Source of the DNA: Flavobacteriaceae bacterium UBA1903
Lineage (GTDB): Bacteria; Bacteroidota; Bacteroidia; Flavobacteriales; Flavobacteriaceae
DNA: 64,000 nt
Assembly: GCA_002337605.1 (NCBI GenBank)
Contig: DDGL01000008.1
Location: forward strand, 124,001 to 188,000
Direction: 5' to 3'
In this document: positions 36,119 through 45,292 of the stretch, piece after piece
How the letters are laid out: every line of letters starts with the position of its first letter
How positions within the stretch are numbered: the first letter of the stretch is position 1
Notes under the pieces: model-generated
What the model saw: the letters and a program-made list of their open reading frames with translations, nothing else
Database searches by the model: none
Told to the model about the DNA's origin: nothing
Position numbers and translations under genes: made by a program

Positions 36119-36826
36119 ATGCACTACAAAAGAATCCTCCTTAAACTAAGCGGAGAAGCCTTAATGGGAAACCGTCAATACGGTATCGATCCAGATCGCT
36201 TAAAAGAATATGCCGAAGAAATTAAAGAGATCACTAATCTTGGTGTTCAGGTAGCTATCGTGATAGGTGGCGGAAATATTTTCAGAGGCCTGGCAGGTGC
36301 CAGCAAAGGAATGGATCGTGTTCAGGGAGACCATATGGGAATGCTTGCAACGGTTATTAATGGTCTGGCACTACAAGGTGCTCTAGAGGACGAAGATATT
36401 CCAACACGTTTACAAAGTGCCATAAAAATAAATGAAGTAGCAGAGCCGTTTATTCGCCGTAAAGCAATAAGGCACTTAGAAAAAGGCCGTGTAGTAATTT
36501 TTGGTGGTGGAACAGGAAACCCATACTTTACTACAGATAGTGCTGCAGTACTACGTGCTATTGAAATTCAAGCCGATGTTATTTTGAAAGGAACCCGCGT
36601 AGATGGAATTTACACCAGTGATCCTGAAAAAGACACCACAGCAACAAAATTCGATTTTATAAGTTTTGATGATGTACTGAAAAAGGGGTTGAAAGTTATG
36701 GATACAACTGCTTTTACCCTAAGCCAGGAAAATCAATTGCCCATTATTGTTTTCGATATGAATACCAAAGGTAATTTAATGAAGGTGGTAACAGGTGAAA
36801 CGATTGGTACTAAAGTGAATTTATAG
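36119..36826 (+). CDS. pyrH: Uridylate kinase
   Basis: UMP kinase (235 aa) of the amino-acid-kinase fold makes UDP for pyrimidine nucleotides. The motifs KRILLKLSGEALMG, IGGGNIFRG and the nucleotide-site FGGGTGNPYFTTDSAA are present. It precedes frr, the common bacterial order. Confidence 0.98.
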   Translation: MHYKRILLKLSGEALMGNRQYGIDPDRLKEYAEEIKEITNLGVQVAIVIGGGNIFRGLAGASKGMDRVQGDHMGMLATVINGLALQGALEDEDIPTRLQSAIKINEVAEPFIRRKAIRHLEKGRVVIFGGGTGNPYFTTDSAAVLRAIEIQADVILKGTRVDGIYTSDPEKDTTATKFDFISFDDVLKKGLKVMDTTAFTLSQENQLPIIVFDMNTKGNLMKVVTGETIGTKVNL

Positions 36827-37010
36827 CAGAATAAGGAGGAAAGTTCGTTGCACTGAAAGAAGAAAGACTTTTTTGTTGCGCAGAAGATTTTTAGATTTTT
36901 ATTTATAAAATTACTATTTTTGGATTAGTATGATTTTTGAATCATGACCAAAAAGTTGAAATAAACCCTACATTTCGCTGTAGCGAAATTTAAAAAATAC
37001 TCCGTGACAT

Positions 37011-37028
37011 GTTGAGCGGAGTCAAAAC
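37011..37028 (+). repeat. Possible dispersed repeat variant before frr
   Basis: GTTGAGCGGAGTCAAAAC resembles the GCTGAGCGnAGTCGAAGC repeat and runs up to the frr start codon. The 202-bp pyrH-frr gap also holds the palindrome TTTCGCTGTAGCGAAA (36973-36988). Confidence 0.45.
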
Positions 37029-37583
37029 ATGGAAGACGAAATAAAATTTATTATAGACGAAACAAAAGAGGCAATGGATAAAGCCATTACCCATCTTGAA
37101 AAACAGCTCGTAAATATTCGTGCGGGGAAAGCTTCTCCCTCTATGGTAGGTAGCGTTAAAGTAGATTATTACGGCACCCCTACACCTTTAAGCCAGGTGG
37201 CGAACGTAAGCACCCCAGATGGAATGACCATCTCTATACAACCCTGGGAAAAAAGTTTGATTCCTGAAATTGAAAGAGGGATTCAAATGGCAAATATTGG
37301 CTTTAACCCTATGAATAATGGTGAAAGTGTAATTATTAATGTCCCACCACTAACCGAAGAGCGTCGCTCCGATCTGGCAAAACAAGCAAAAGCTGAAGCT
37401 GAAGAAGCAAAAATTGGAGTACGTAATGATCGTAAAAATGCCAATAACGAAATTAAAAAATTAGATGTTTCTGAAGATATGAAAGCTAATTTAGAAATAG
37501 ACGTTCAGAAAATGACCGATACACATATTGCTAAAATAGACCAGATTTTTGAAAAGAAAGAAAAAGAGATCATGACGGTATAA
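37029..37583 (+). CDS. frr: Ribosome recycling factor
   Basis: RRF (184 aa) releases ribosomes from mRNA after termination. Conserved stretches are NIRAGKASPSMV, YYGTPTPLSQVANV and PPLTEERRSDLAKQ. It is separated from pyrH by 202 bp and ends in a terminator. Confidence 0.98.
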   Translation: MEDEIKFIIDETKEAMDKAITHLEKQLVNIRAGKASPSMVGSVKVDYYGTPTPLSQVANVSTPDGMTISIQPWEKSLIPEIERGIQMANIGFNPMNNGESVIINVPPLTEERRSDLAKQAKAEAEEAKIGVRNDRKNANNEIKKLDVSEDMKANLEIDVQKMTDTHIAKIDQIFEKKEKEIMTV

Positions 37584-37613
37584 AAGCCCGTATACGTTAA
37601 ACAAAACACAAAC

Positions 37614-37640
37614 AAGCGGCCTTAGAGCCGCTTTCTTTTT
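37614..37640 (+). terminator. Terminator after frr
   Basis: AAGCGGC-CTTAGA-GCCGCTT is followed by TCTTTTT. Confidence 0.9.
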
Positions 37641-37670
37641 AATTTCGCATCCTATAACTTCCTCATACGT

Positions 37671-38936
37671 ATGCGCGGTTACTTACTGCTTTTTTTACTA
37701 CTTTTTCCTATTGCAATTCTTGCACAGGAGCCTGCTATAAAAACTGAGAAAGATACTACTGCAACAAAAGCTGAAGAACGAAGCAACCCTTTTAATACAG
37801 GTTTTTACCCGGTAGGTTTTTTTGATATAGATCTTCGGTACCTTATAAAGTTTAATAACTACGAAGGATTACGTCTTGGAATAGGTGGCGTAACTAATGA
37901 CAGGCTTTCAGACAGGTTTAAGATTGGCGGGTATTTTGCCAGAGGATTTAAGGATCGTGATATTAAATTTGGAGTGGGCGGTAGTATACGTTTGGACAAG
38001 GAATATAAAACCTGGTTTAACCTGTATTACAAAGATGATATTCAGGAAATAGGAAGATTTAATTTCTTGACAGACGACAGGGTATACTCCGTTTTTGAGC
38101 CACGCCTGGTAAACGTAACTCAGTTTTATAAAGAACGAACCTGGCAAGCCAATGTGCAAGCAGAATTTTTAGAAAAAATTCTAGCCGAAGTACGCGTTTC
38201 CAGAAGCCGGATTGACCAAATAGAAAGCTATCAATTTTTCAATGAAGGCACCTTTTACAGTAATTATGAGTTAGCTGAAGTCACAGCTTCTTTTCGTATA
38301 AGTCCAAAAACAGACTTTATTACCACAGAAGATGGCCGTGTGGAATATTTTGACGGCTTCCCAAAAATAAGTGCCCAAATAACCCAGGGCATAAAAGGCA
38401 TTACCGAGAGTGATTTTAACTACACTAAGTTTGGCTTAAAATTAGATTACTATATTAAAAGAACAGACCTTTCCTCTACCAACTTTTTACTAGAAGGAGA
38501 TTATGCTCTTGGAGATGTACCCTTAACACATTTATACCACGCCTACCCGAACAGTCCAACCAAAGATGAAATTTTACAACGTTTCTCGGTAGCGGGTCGG
38601 CGTAGTTTTGAGACCATGTATTTTGGAGAATTTTTCTCAGACCAGTTAGTTACCCTTCAGGTAAAGCATAGTTTAAGACGATTTTACTTTTCAGAACGTT
38701 TTAAGCCAGAACTGGTTATCATCACGCGTCATGCGTTGGGGGATTTCAAAAATCCTGAAAATCACTTCGGACTCCCTTTTAATACACTAAACCAGGTATA
38801 TAACGAGTCTGGTTTTGAGCTTAACAAACTAATCTTTGGTTTTGGATTAAGCGCAGCTTATCGATATGGTTTCTACAACCTCCCGGATTTTGAGGATAAC
38901 ATAAGCGTTAAGTTTACGTTTTATGCGAAGTTTTAA
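37671..38936 (+). CDS. Outer-membrane barrel related to the C-terminal half of DUF5686 proteins
   Basis: This 421-aa protein has a signal peptide (LLLFLLLFPIAILAQ). A Thr/Lys/Glu-rich stretch is followed by PFNTGFYPVGFFDIDLRYLIKFNNYEGLRLGIGGVTN, which resembles the barrel region of DUF5686 proteins. The sequence alternates like beta-strands and ends in SVKFTFYAKF, a barrel-type C-terminus. Full-length members have about 800 residues with an N-terminal carboxypeptidase-like domain, which is absent here. Because signal peptide and start are intact, this seems to be a short version rather than a fragment. Confidence 0.65.
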   Translation: MRGYLLLFLLLFPIAILAQEPAIKTEKDTTATKAEERSNPFNTGFYPVGFFDIDLRYLIKFNNYEGLRLGIGGVTNDRLSDRFKIGGYFARGFKDRDIKFGVGGSIRLDKEYKTWFNLYYKDDIQEIGRFNFLTDDRVYSVFEPRLVNVTQFYKERTWQANVQAEFLEKILAEVRVSRSRIDQIESYQFFNEGTFYSNYELAEVTASFRISPKTDFITTEDGRVEYFDGFPKISAQITQGIKGITESDFNYTKFGLKLDYYIKRTDLSSTNFLLEGDYALGDVPLTHLYHAYPNSPTKDEILQRFSVAGRRSFETMYFGEFFSDQLVTLQVKHSLRRFYFSERFKPELVIITRHALGDFKNPENHFGLPFNTLNQVYNESGFELNKLIFGFGLSAAYRYGFYNLPDFEDNISVKFTFYAKF

Positions 38937-38986
38937 CTTCTAAAACTTCCCCTACCCAACCTTGGGGATAACCCACACCTATTCAC

Positions 38987-38994
38987 TACCTTTG
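38987..38994 (+). promoter_or_regulatory. -7 box TACCTTTG before the RND exporter
   Basis: An exact TAnnTTTG match; a TTG at 38962-38964 could be the -33 element. It lies 22 bp before the TTG start codon and supports that start. Confidence 0.5.
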
Positions 38995-39016
38995 CCGCGA
39001 TTGTAAACCTAACTAC

Positions 39017-41419
39017 TTGAACAAACTTTTCAGCATTGGTTTTTGGAGTGCCGTCGCACGGTTTATCCTTAGGAACAGAACATTACTACTTATTGTAATT
39101 GCTGCCATTACCGTGTTTATGGTATCGCAGTGGCAATACATGCGCTTTACCTACACGGAGGCCAACTTACTCCCCGACGACCACGAGGTAAATGTAGAAT
39201 ACAACAAATTTCTGGATACGTTTGGCGAAGAGGGCAACCTTATTATTATGGGGGTGAAAGATTCTACCCTTTTTACACCTAAGAATTTTAAAGCCTGGAC
39301 AGCTCTTTCAGCTAAACTAAAAACCTTCGAAGCGGTAGATCTTACCCTGTCAGTTGGCGATTTACAAAAATTGAAAAAAATTCAGGATTCTACCAGCTTT
39401 GCGCTCGTACCGTTTATACAGGACAGCATCCTTTCTGAAGAAACTTTAAAAAACTACCAGTACGAGCTTTTCAACAAGCTTCCATTTTACAAAGGATTGG
39501 TATATAGTCCCAACAAACAAGGCGTTCGCTCGGCTATTTACCTTAAAAAGGATATTGTAAACACCGCCTTGCGTCGCGATTTTATTGTAGAAGACCTCAT
39601 TCCTGCTATTGAAAATTTTGAAGAGGACACAGGAATTAATGTGCATACCTCTGGGATGCCTTACATTCGCACGCTCAATTCACAAAACATCATTGATGAA
39701 ATAGGCATGTTTATTGGCGCCGCATTATTGGTGACATCCCTTATTTTCTTCTTTTTCTTCAGAAGTTTCAGAGCTACGTTTATCTCTATGATCACTGTGA
39801 TCATTGGGGTTATCTGGGCATTCGGGATTCTTGGGCTACTGAAATATGAGATCACTGTACTTACGGCACTTATCCCACCCCTCATTATTGTTATTGGAAT
39901 TCCCAATTGTATTTTTCTTATCAATAAATACCAGCAGGAAATTAAACTGCATGGGAATCAGGCAAAATCTTTACAACGGGTTATTGCCAAAGTAGGGAAT
40001 GCCACGTTAATGACCAACGTAACTACTGCCTCGGGTTTTGCTACGTTTATTTTGACCAATAGTAAATTGTTAAGTGAGTTCGGAATTGTTGCTTCCATCA
40101 ACATTATCTGTATTTTTCTATTGAGCTTGTTCATCATTCCTATTATTTACAGTTATATGAGCGTGCCCAAAACCAAGCACCTCAAACATTTAAACAAGCG
40201 CTGGATAGGGGCCTTTGTAGACTGGACGGAGCGCATGGTTCGCGAACACCGAATTGCTATTTTTATTATGGCAATTCTAATGCTCTGTGGCAGTATTATT
40301 GGAATGTTCCAAATTAAAATTTCAGGAAGTATTATTGAAGATATGCCCAAGGGGAAAGCTTTCTTCGAGGACATAAAATTCTTTGAAAAAGAATATGAAG
40401 GTATCATGCCATTCGAAATTTTAGTCGATACCAAAAGAAAAAAAGGGGTCATGAAACTGGCAACTTTAAAACGCATGGACGAGCTGCAAGAGTATCTTGA
40501 AGACATCCCAGAATTTTCTAAACCGCTCTCCGTAGTAGACCTAGTAAAATATAGCAAGCAAGCCTATTACAATGGCAACCCGGAATACTACCAATTACCC
40601 AACAGTCAAGAACGAACGTTTATTCTTTCTTACGCAAAAAACAGCGCACAAAACACCAATTTACTTTCCAGTTATGTTGATACCACAGGCCAGTACGCCC
40701 GTATGACAGTGTTTATGAAGGATACAGAAACCGAACGTTACGACAGGCTGGAAGAAGATATAAAAACTAAAATAGATAAAATATTTCCCAGCGACCGGTA
40801 CGAAGTTACTATGACCGGAAAAGCGCTTGTCTTCCAGAAGGGAACCAAGTACTTAGTGACCAATCTTGTGATTTCGCTTACATTGGCCATTTTACTCATT
40901 GCGTTATTTATGGCATGGATGTTCCGCAGTTTTAAAATGATCCTGGTGTCACTCTTACCCAATTTATTACCCCTCATTATCACCGCAGGATTGATGGGCT
41001 TTCTGGGCGTTCCTATAAAACCTTCTACTATTTTGGTATTTAGCATTGCCTTTGGTATTTCAGTAGACGACACCATTCACTTTTTGGCCAAATACAGGCA
41101 GGAGCTTATTGCAAACAATTGGAGAATCAAAAAATCGGTATATGCGGCACTTCGGGAGACCGGGGTGAGTATGTTCTACACATCCATTGTGTTGTTTTTT
41201 GGGTTTTCAGTATTTACCATCTCTAGTTTTGGCGGGACGGTTGCCTTAGGGGCGCTGGTTTCTGTAACCCTTGTTTTTGCTATGCTCTCGAATTTATTGC
41301 TGTTACCAGCGTTATTACTTTCATTAGAAAAAGAAATTGCCAACAAGAAAACCTTCAAAAAACCGGCATTACAGATTTTAGAAGCAGAGGAAGTTCCAGA
41401 TTCTGAAGAAGAGAAATAA
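39017..41419 (+). CDS. RND/MMPL-family exporter
   Basis: This 800-aa membrane protein has the two-fold repeat of the RND superfamily: one N-terminal helix, a periplasmic domain (about 40-230), five helices (about 235-385), then a second helix-periplasm-helices repeat. The motifs DIVNTAL, GIPNCIFLINKYQQEI and FGISVDDTIHFLAKYRQEL (a conserved acidic pair in transmembrane helix 10) fit the MMPL / hydrophobe-exporter branch. The start is TTG: no in-frame ATG exists upstream before the promoter, and the next ATG would delete the first helix. It probably exports lipids or hopanoid-like compounds; the substrate is unknown. Confidence 0.88.
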   Translation: MNKLFSIGFWSAVARFILRNRTLLLIVIAAITVFMVSQWQYMRFTYTEANLLPDDHEVNVEYNKFLDTFGEEGNLIIMGVKDSTLFTPKNFKAWTALSAKLKTFEAVDLTLSVGDLQKLKKIQDSTSFALVPFIQDSILSEETLKNYQYELFNKLPFYKGLVYSPNKQGVRSAIYLKKDIVNTALRRDFIVEDLIPAIENFEEDTGINVHTSGMPYIRTLNSQNIIDEIGMFIGAALLVTSLIFFFFFRSFRATFISMITVIIGVIWAFGILGLLKYEITVLTALIPPLIIVIGIPNCIFLINKYQQEIKLHGNQAKSLQRVIAKVGNATLMTNVTTASGFATFILTNSKLLSEFGIVASINIICIFLLSLFIIPIIYSYMSVPKTKHLKHLNKRWIGAFVDWTERMVREHRIAIFIMAILMLCGSIIGMFQIKISGSIIEDMPKGKAFFEDIKFFEKEYEGIMPFEILVDTKRKKGVMKLATLKRMDELQEYLEDIPEFSKPLSVVDLVKYSKQAYYNGNPEYYQLPNSQERTFILSYAKNSAQNTNLLSSYVDTTGQYARMTVFMKDTETERYDRLEEDIKTKIDKIFPSDRYEVTMTGKALVFQKGTKYLVTNLVISLTLAILLIALFMAWMFRSFKMILVSLLPNLLPLIITAGLMGFLGVPIKPSTILVFSIAFGISVDDTIHFLAKYRQELIANNWRIKKSVYAALRETGVSMFYTSIVLFFGFSVFTISSFGGTVALGALVSVTLVFAMLSNLLLLPALLLSLEKEIANKKTFKKPALQILEAEEVPDSEEEK

Positions 41420-41425
41420 AATTTC

Positions 41426-41523
41426 ACGTTACCTCGAAGCAGGAGAGGGTACACAATTTGTTAAGCATAATTGCAATTAGGACATTCTTACTCGAATGTG
41501 ATTTTTCCTAAGGTTGAAATGAC
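41426..41523 (+). repeat. Interspersed repeat (R1)
   Basis: ACGTTACCTCGAAGCAG starts the unit; CTCGAATGTGATTTTTCC and TTGAAATGAC end it. It is a degenerate direct copy of the next unit R2. Confidence 0.65.
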
Positions 41524-41526
41524 TGG

Positions 41527-41645
41527 TACGTCACCTCGACGCAGAAGAGGTCACACCCCCTTTTAAAATAATTCCAAAATAACCTTGCCCATTCTCATGG
41601 GCACACTCGAATGTGATTTCTCAGTCGTGTCTCCTTCGAAATGAC
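41527..41645 (+). repeat. Interspersed repeat (R2)
   Basis: TACGTCACCTCGACGCAG starts the unit. CACTCGAATGTGATTTCTC and CTCCTTCGAAATGAC end it, with a small hairpin (GCCCATTCTCATGGGC) inside. Related units are R1 directly upstream and the inverted R3 at 21071-21179. Confidence 0.7.
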
Positions 41646-41679
41646 TCGTAGTTTCGATTTCATTTTCAGAATTAACAAT

Positions 41680-41687
41680 TATATTTG
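41680..41687 (+). promoter_or_regulatory. -7 box TATATTTG of asnS
   Basis: An exact TAnnTTTG match 21 bp before the ATG at 41709. It overlaps a longer in-frame extension of the gene and argues against an upstream start. Confidence 0.6.
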
Positions 41688-41708
41688 CCCTTCAACATAC
41701 CAACGACT

Positions 41709-43151
41709 ATGAAAGCAACAGATATAGCCCATTTATTACAACAAGAACCTTCCTTAACCGAAGTTACCACCCGGGGTTGGGTGCGTGCCTTTAGAAGCAA
41801 TCGTTTTATCGCCTTAAACGACGGTTCTACCATTAATAACATACAATGCGTTGTAAATTTTGAAAACTTTGACGAAGATGTATTGAAAGACATTACCGTG
41901 GGCGCGGCTATTGAAGTAAAAGGAACTCTGGTAGAAAGCCAAGGGCAAGGACAAAAGGTAGAGATACAGGTTTCAGCTGTTGAGGTTTTAGGAAAAGCAG
42001 ACCCTGAAGAGGTAAAACTAACCATCCTTTCACCCAAACGCCACTCCCTCGAAAAACTTCGAGAACAGGCACATTTACGGGTACGCACCAATACATTTGG
42101 AGCCATTATGCGCGTGCGTTCTAAATTGTCTTTTGCTATTCACGAATATTTTCAGAAGAATGGTTTTAACTATATGCACACCCCAATCATCACTGGAAGC
42201 GATGCCGAAGGTGCCGGGGAAATGTTTAAAGTGACCAATCTTGATATTAAAAACACCCCGTTACACGAAGACGGAACTGTTAACTATAAAGAAGATTTCT
42301 TCGAAAAAGAAACCAATCTTACCGTAAGCGGGCAATTAGAAGCCGAAACGTTTGCCATGGGATTAGGAAAAGTATACACCTTTGGCCCCACCTTCAGAGC
42401 CGAAAACAGTAACACCAGCCGTCACTTAGCCGAATTCTGGATGATAGAGCCTGAAGTTGCCTTTAACGATCTGGCAGACAACATGGATCTGGCTGAAGAT
42501 TTTATAAAATACGTGTTGAACTATGCATTGGAACATTGTGCAGACGATCTGGAGTTTCTGGAAAATCGTTTGTTACAGGAAGAAAAGAGCAAACCACAAG
42601 CCGAAAGAAGTGAAATGGCCTTACGCGATAAGCTGAAATTCGTCTTAGAAAACAACTTTAAACGCGTAAGCTATACCGAAGCCATCGATATTTTAAAACG
42701 TAGCAAACCGAACCAAAAGAAAAAGTTTAAATACTTGATCGAAGAATGGGGCGCCGATTTGCAAAGTGAGCACGAACGTTTCTTAGTTGAAAAGCATTTT
42801 AAATGTCCGGTGATATTGTTTGACTATCCGGCAAAAATCAAGGCGTTCTATATGCGCTTAAACGACGATGGCAAGACCGTACGTGCTATGGACGTATTAT
42901 TCCCAGGTATTGGAGAGATCGTAGGTGGAAGTCAGCGTGAGGAGCGTTACGATGTCTTAAAAGAGAAAATGGCCGCGATGGATATTAGTGAAGAAGAACT
43001 ACACTGGTATCTAGATTTGAGAAAATTCGGGACCTGTGTTCATAGTGGTTTCGGGCTTGGTTTTGAGCGTTTGGTGCTATTTGCAACAGGAATGGGGAAT
43101 ATAAGAGATGTAATTCCTTATCCAAGAACTCCCGGAAATGCTTCTTTTTAA
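41709..43151 (+). CDS. asnS: Asparaginyl-tRNA synthetase
   Basis: This class IIb synthetase (480 aa) has an N-terminal OB-fold anticodon-binding domain (about 1-110; VTTRGWVRAFRSNRF). The catalytic core has motif 2 FGPTFRAENSNTSRHLAEFW and motif 3 GFGLGFERLVLFATGMGNI. AENSNT with EPEVAF indicates Asn rather than Asp specificity. The ATG at 41709 (MKATDIAHLL) is chosen because the -7 box lies within the upstream extension. A strong terminator follows. Confidence 0.97.
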   Translation: MKATDIAHLLQQEPSLTEVTTRGWVRAFRSNRFIALNDGSTINNIQCVVNFENFDEDVLKDITVGAAIEVKGTLVESQGQGQKVEIQVSAVEVLGKADPEEVKLTILSPKRHSLEKLREQAHLRVRTNTFGAIMRVRSKLSFAIHEYFQKNGFNYMHTPIITGSDAEGAGEMFKVTNLDIKNTPLHEDGTVNYKEDFFEKETNLTVSGQLEAETFAMGLGKVYTFGPTFRAENSNTSRHLAEFWMIEPEVAFNDLADNMDLAEDFIKYVLNYALEHCADDLEFLENRLLQEEKSKPQAERSEMALRDKLKFVLENNFKRVSYTEAIDILKRSKPNQKKKFKYLIEEWGADLQSEHERFLVEKHFKCPVILFDYPAKIKAFYMRLNDDGKTVRAMDVLFPGIGEIVGGSQREERYDVLKEKMAAMDISEEELHWYLDLRKFGTCVHSGFGLGFERLVLFATGMGNIRDVIPYPRTPGNASF

Positions 43152-43156
43152 ATATT

Positions 43157-43187
43157 AAAAAGGGAGCTCTTGAGCTCCCCTTTTTTA
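43157..43187. terminator. Bidirectional terminator between asnS and the opposing gene
   Basis: AAAAAGGGAGCTC and GAGCTCCCCTTTTTT form a perfect stem flanked by A- and T-runs, so it can work on both strands. Confidence 0.92.
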
Positions 43188-43207
43188 GTTACAATACCTA
43201 CTTCAGC

Positions 43208-45292
43208 TTATGAGTCACTAAGGCAAATAATGCGATCTGTAGATACAGTTCTCCCTACATATGCACTATGGCGAATGGTCTTTTGTGTAGCACTAAGTAT
43301 TACTTTTCCACAATTTTTGCTGGGGTCTGTAGCGATCTCGAATGTACCGCTTCCTTCTACATTTCCTGTTTGACCCAAACCTGAGCCCGTAGCACTATAA
43401 GTTCCCGCAGACGAACTTAGACTATAAACTTCCAGATAATCTTCGGTAACAGAAAAATTACCTATAACTGTATCTCCTTTGGTATAATGGCTACAATCAC
43501 CTCCGTCATCTATAAAAAGATCGAGATTAGTAGGCGAATTGTCCATTTGTATGATTTGGCTATCCTGTGTACCATCTGCATGCTCTATGGTAACCAGTAA
43601 GCGATCGTTAGTACCTGGAGTAAACCGTGCCAACACACTACTTATGTTATTATGATATGGTTGATATTCATAATCGTTACCTACTGGGTACAAATCAGGG
43701 TGCGTTACCACACCAGTCACGGGGTTATAGCCTAACAGATCTAATTTACTATTCAAGTAATAACTGGCTCCTGTTGCTAAGTTTGTAATTTTAACTTTGT
43801 ATTTCTGTCCCGCAAAAGGTGAAGAAACTCCTTGCACAACGATTACTCCTCCAAATGGACTATCGTCATAAGTAGGTTTATGATTTATTTCAATTTTAGC
43901 ACCTGGAAGTGTGAGTCCGCTTACACTATCAATAAAATCTGTTGAGACACCTCCTACTGTGATCAGTTTTGGGCTTTCACCATTCCAATCAGTTTGGGGT
44001 TTTAATTGTATGTAAGATTCTATAACATTACCCCAGGTTTCGCAACTTTTACCTTCGGGAGGCTGGTTCCAGGATAGCACAGCACACACTTTTAGTACCA
44101 CTGGTGTATCACACGATTTTTTAAATGCTGAAAAGTCGTATGGTAAAATCACTGAATAAGCTAGTCCCCCATCGGGAATTTCGGCTATGTCGTGTACATT
44201 TACAAAAGTAGTCCCAGCGTGAATCCATTCACAATCGTTGGTTTCGTCTTGAATCCAGAATGAAATATATTCCTTACTACCTTCTTTACACAAATCGCCA
44301 CTATAGCCGTTGGGACGTTTTATTTTTAACGTACCCACAAGCGCTTCTCTACTATAATCTGCACCTACGCAAAATAATTCTTCATAGTCCTTATTACAAT
44401 CTGTCTCCAACATTTTGGTAAGGTTCTCTGCCAGAGAAAAATTCTGCGCTGCGAATATATCCTGGATGTTGCTTACAATTTTAGGGTCGTTGGTTTGTTG
44501 TACTTTTTTTAGTAAAGAAAGTCCAAATCTGAATGGCTCCACTTTTTTTGATTTATACAAGCCTGCCAAATTTGGAAAATCTAACGGCTGGAGCTTCAAT
44601 CCTTGTTGTGCTTCTTTTATACCGTTGAGACCATCTGGAGTAAACTGCGCCAAACTGTTTAATGATACATTGGGATTTAGCACTGCTTTTTCCAATAGAG
44701 GTCCAATTGTAAAAGGTAGATCTGGAATAAATAATTTTAGCGGTTCAATTTGTATGTAGGACTCTTTCATATCGCTCCAGGTGTAAGTACCTGCAAGCAT
44801 TTCTGGATCGTCTGTTGCTGGCACTTCATTCCAAGCGAGGATAGCACGTACTTTGGGTGTATTTGCTTTGGTACAAAAAAAGCGCTTTGGGCTTATTTGC
44901 AAACGCACTACATAATCTACGGGTAATTCTTCTTCTCCATCACAATCTTTTTGAGTAGGGATATCGTGTACATTTACGGCTACTACCCCCATATCATGCC
45001 AACCATCACCATCTTCATAATCCATATAAAAACGCACATATTCATTCGATCCCTGTGTACAAAGCGATCCAGAGTAGCCACTAGCCCGCTTAATTCTTAC
45101 TGTTGCCGTAAGCTCACTAAAAGAAGGGTTATAGCCCACACAAGCCAATTCTTCAAAAGACGTGTTCATTTTCTGTTTAAAAAATGCAATGTTTGTTTTT
45201 AATTTTGCTTTTTTAAGGTCATTTTCATCTACAGCCATAAAGTTTCTAAAATCTTTACGTGCCACCATTAATTGCTTGTCTGTCATTTTCAT
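43208..45292 (-). CDS. Hypothetical protein with internally duplicated Cys-containing domain
   Basis: I do not recognise this 694-aa protein. Two homologous units are clear. Unit 1 (about residues 45-185) and unit 2 (about 310-450) both contain FEEL-CVG, IKR..GYSG.LC..GS.EY, VNVHDI and an AxLxWN..P segment, ending in ESYIQ. A linker and a C-terminal region of about 230 residues rich in Gly/Ser/Thr follow. There is no signal peptide and no T9SS domain; the N-terminus is MKMTDKQLMVARKDFRN. A cytoplasmic protein, or export by an unrecognised route, is therefore expected. The conserved Cys in each unit could bind metal or form bonds. Confidence 0.7.
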   Translation of the reverse strand: MKMTDKQLMVARKDFRNFMAVDENDLKKAKLKTNIAFFKQKMNTSFEELACVGYNPSFSELTATVRIKRASGYSGSLCTQGSNEYVRFYMDYEDGDGWHDMGVVAVNVHDIPTQKDCDGEEELPVDYVVRLQISPKRFFCTKANTPKVRAILAWNEVPATDDPEMLAGTYTWSDMKESYIQIEPLKLFIPDLPFTIGPLLEKAVLNPNVSLNSLAQFTPDGLNGIKEAQQGLKLQPLDFPNLAGLYKSKKVEPFRFGLSLLKKVQQTNDPKIVSNIQDIFAAQNFSLAENLTKMLETDCNKDYEELFCVGADYSREALVGTLKIKRPNGYSGDLCKEGSKEYISFWIQDETNDCEWIHAGTTFVNVHDIAEIPDGGLAYSVILPYDFSAFKKSCDTPVVLKVCAVLSWNQPPEGKSCETWGNVIESYIQLKPQTDWNGESPKLITVGGVSTDFIDSVSGLTLPGAKIEINHKPTYDDSPFGGVIVVQGVSSPFAGQKYKVKITNLATGASYYLNSKLDLLGYNPVTGVVTHPDLYPVGNDYEYQPYHNNISSVLARFTPGTNDRLLVTIEHADGTQDSQIIQMDNSPTNLDLFIDDGGDCSHYTKGDTVIGNFSVTEDYLEVYSLSSSAGTYSATGSGLGQTGNVEGSGTFEIATDPSKNCGKVILSATQKTIRHSAYVGRTVSTDRIICLSDS

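Noticed and set aside
42588..42615. Apparent dispersed-repeat peptide (KPQAERSE) in AsnRS
   Set aside because: The peptide resembles the polA linker, but this position is variable in normal Bacteroidota AsnRS and the DNA does not match the repeat consensus.
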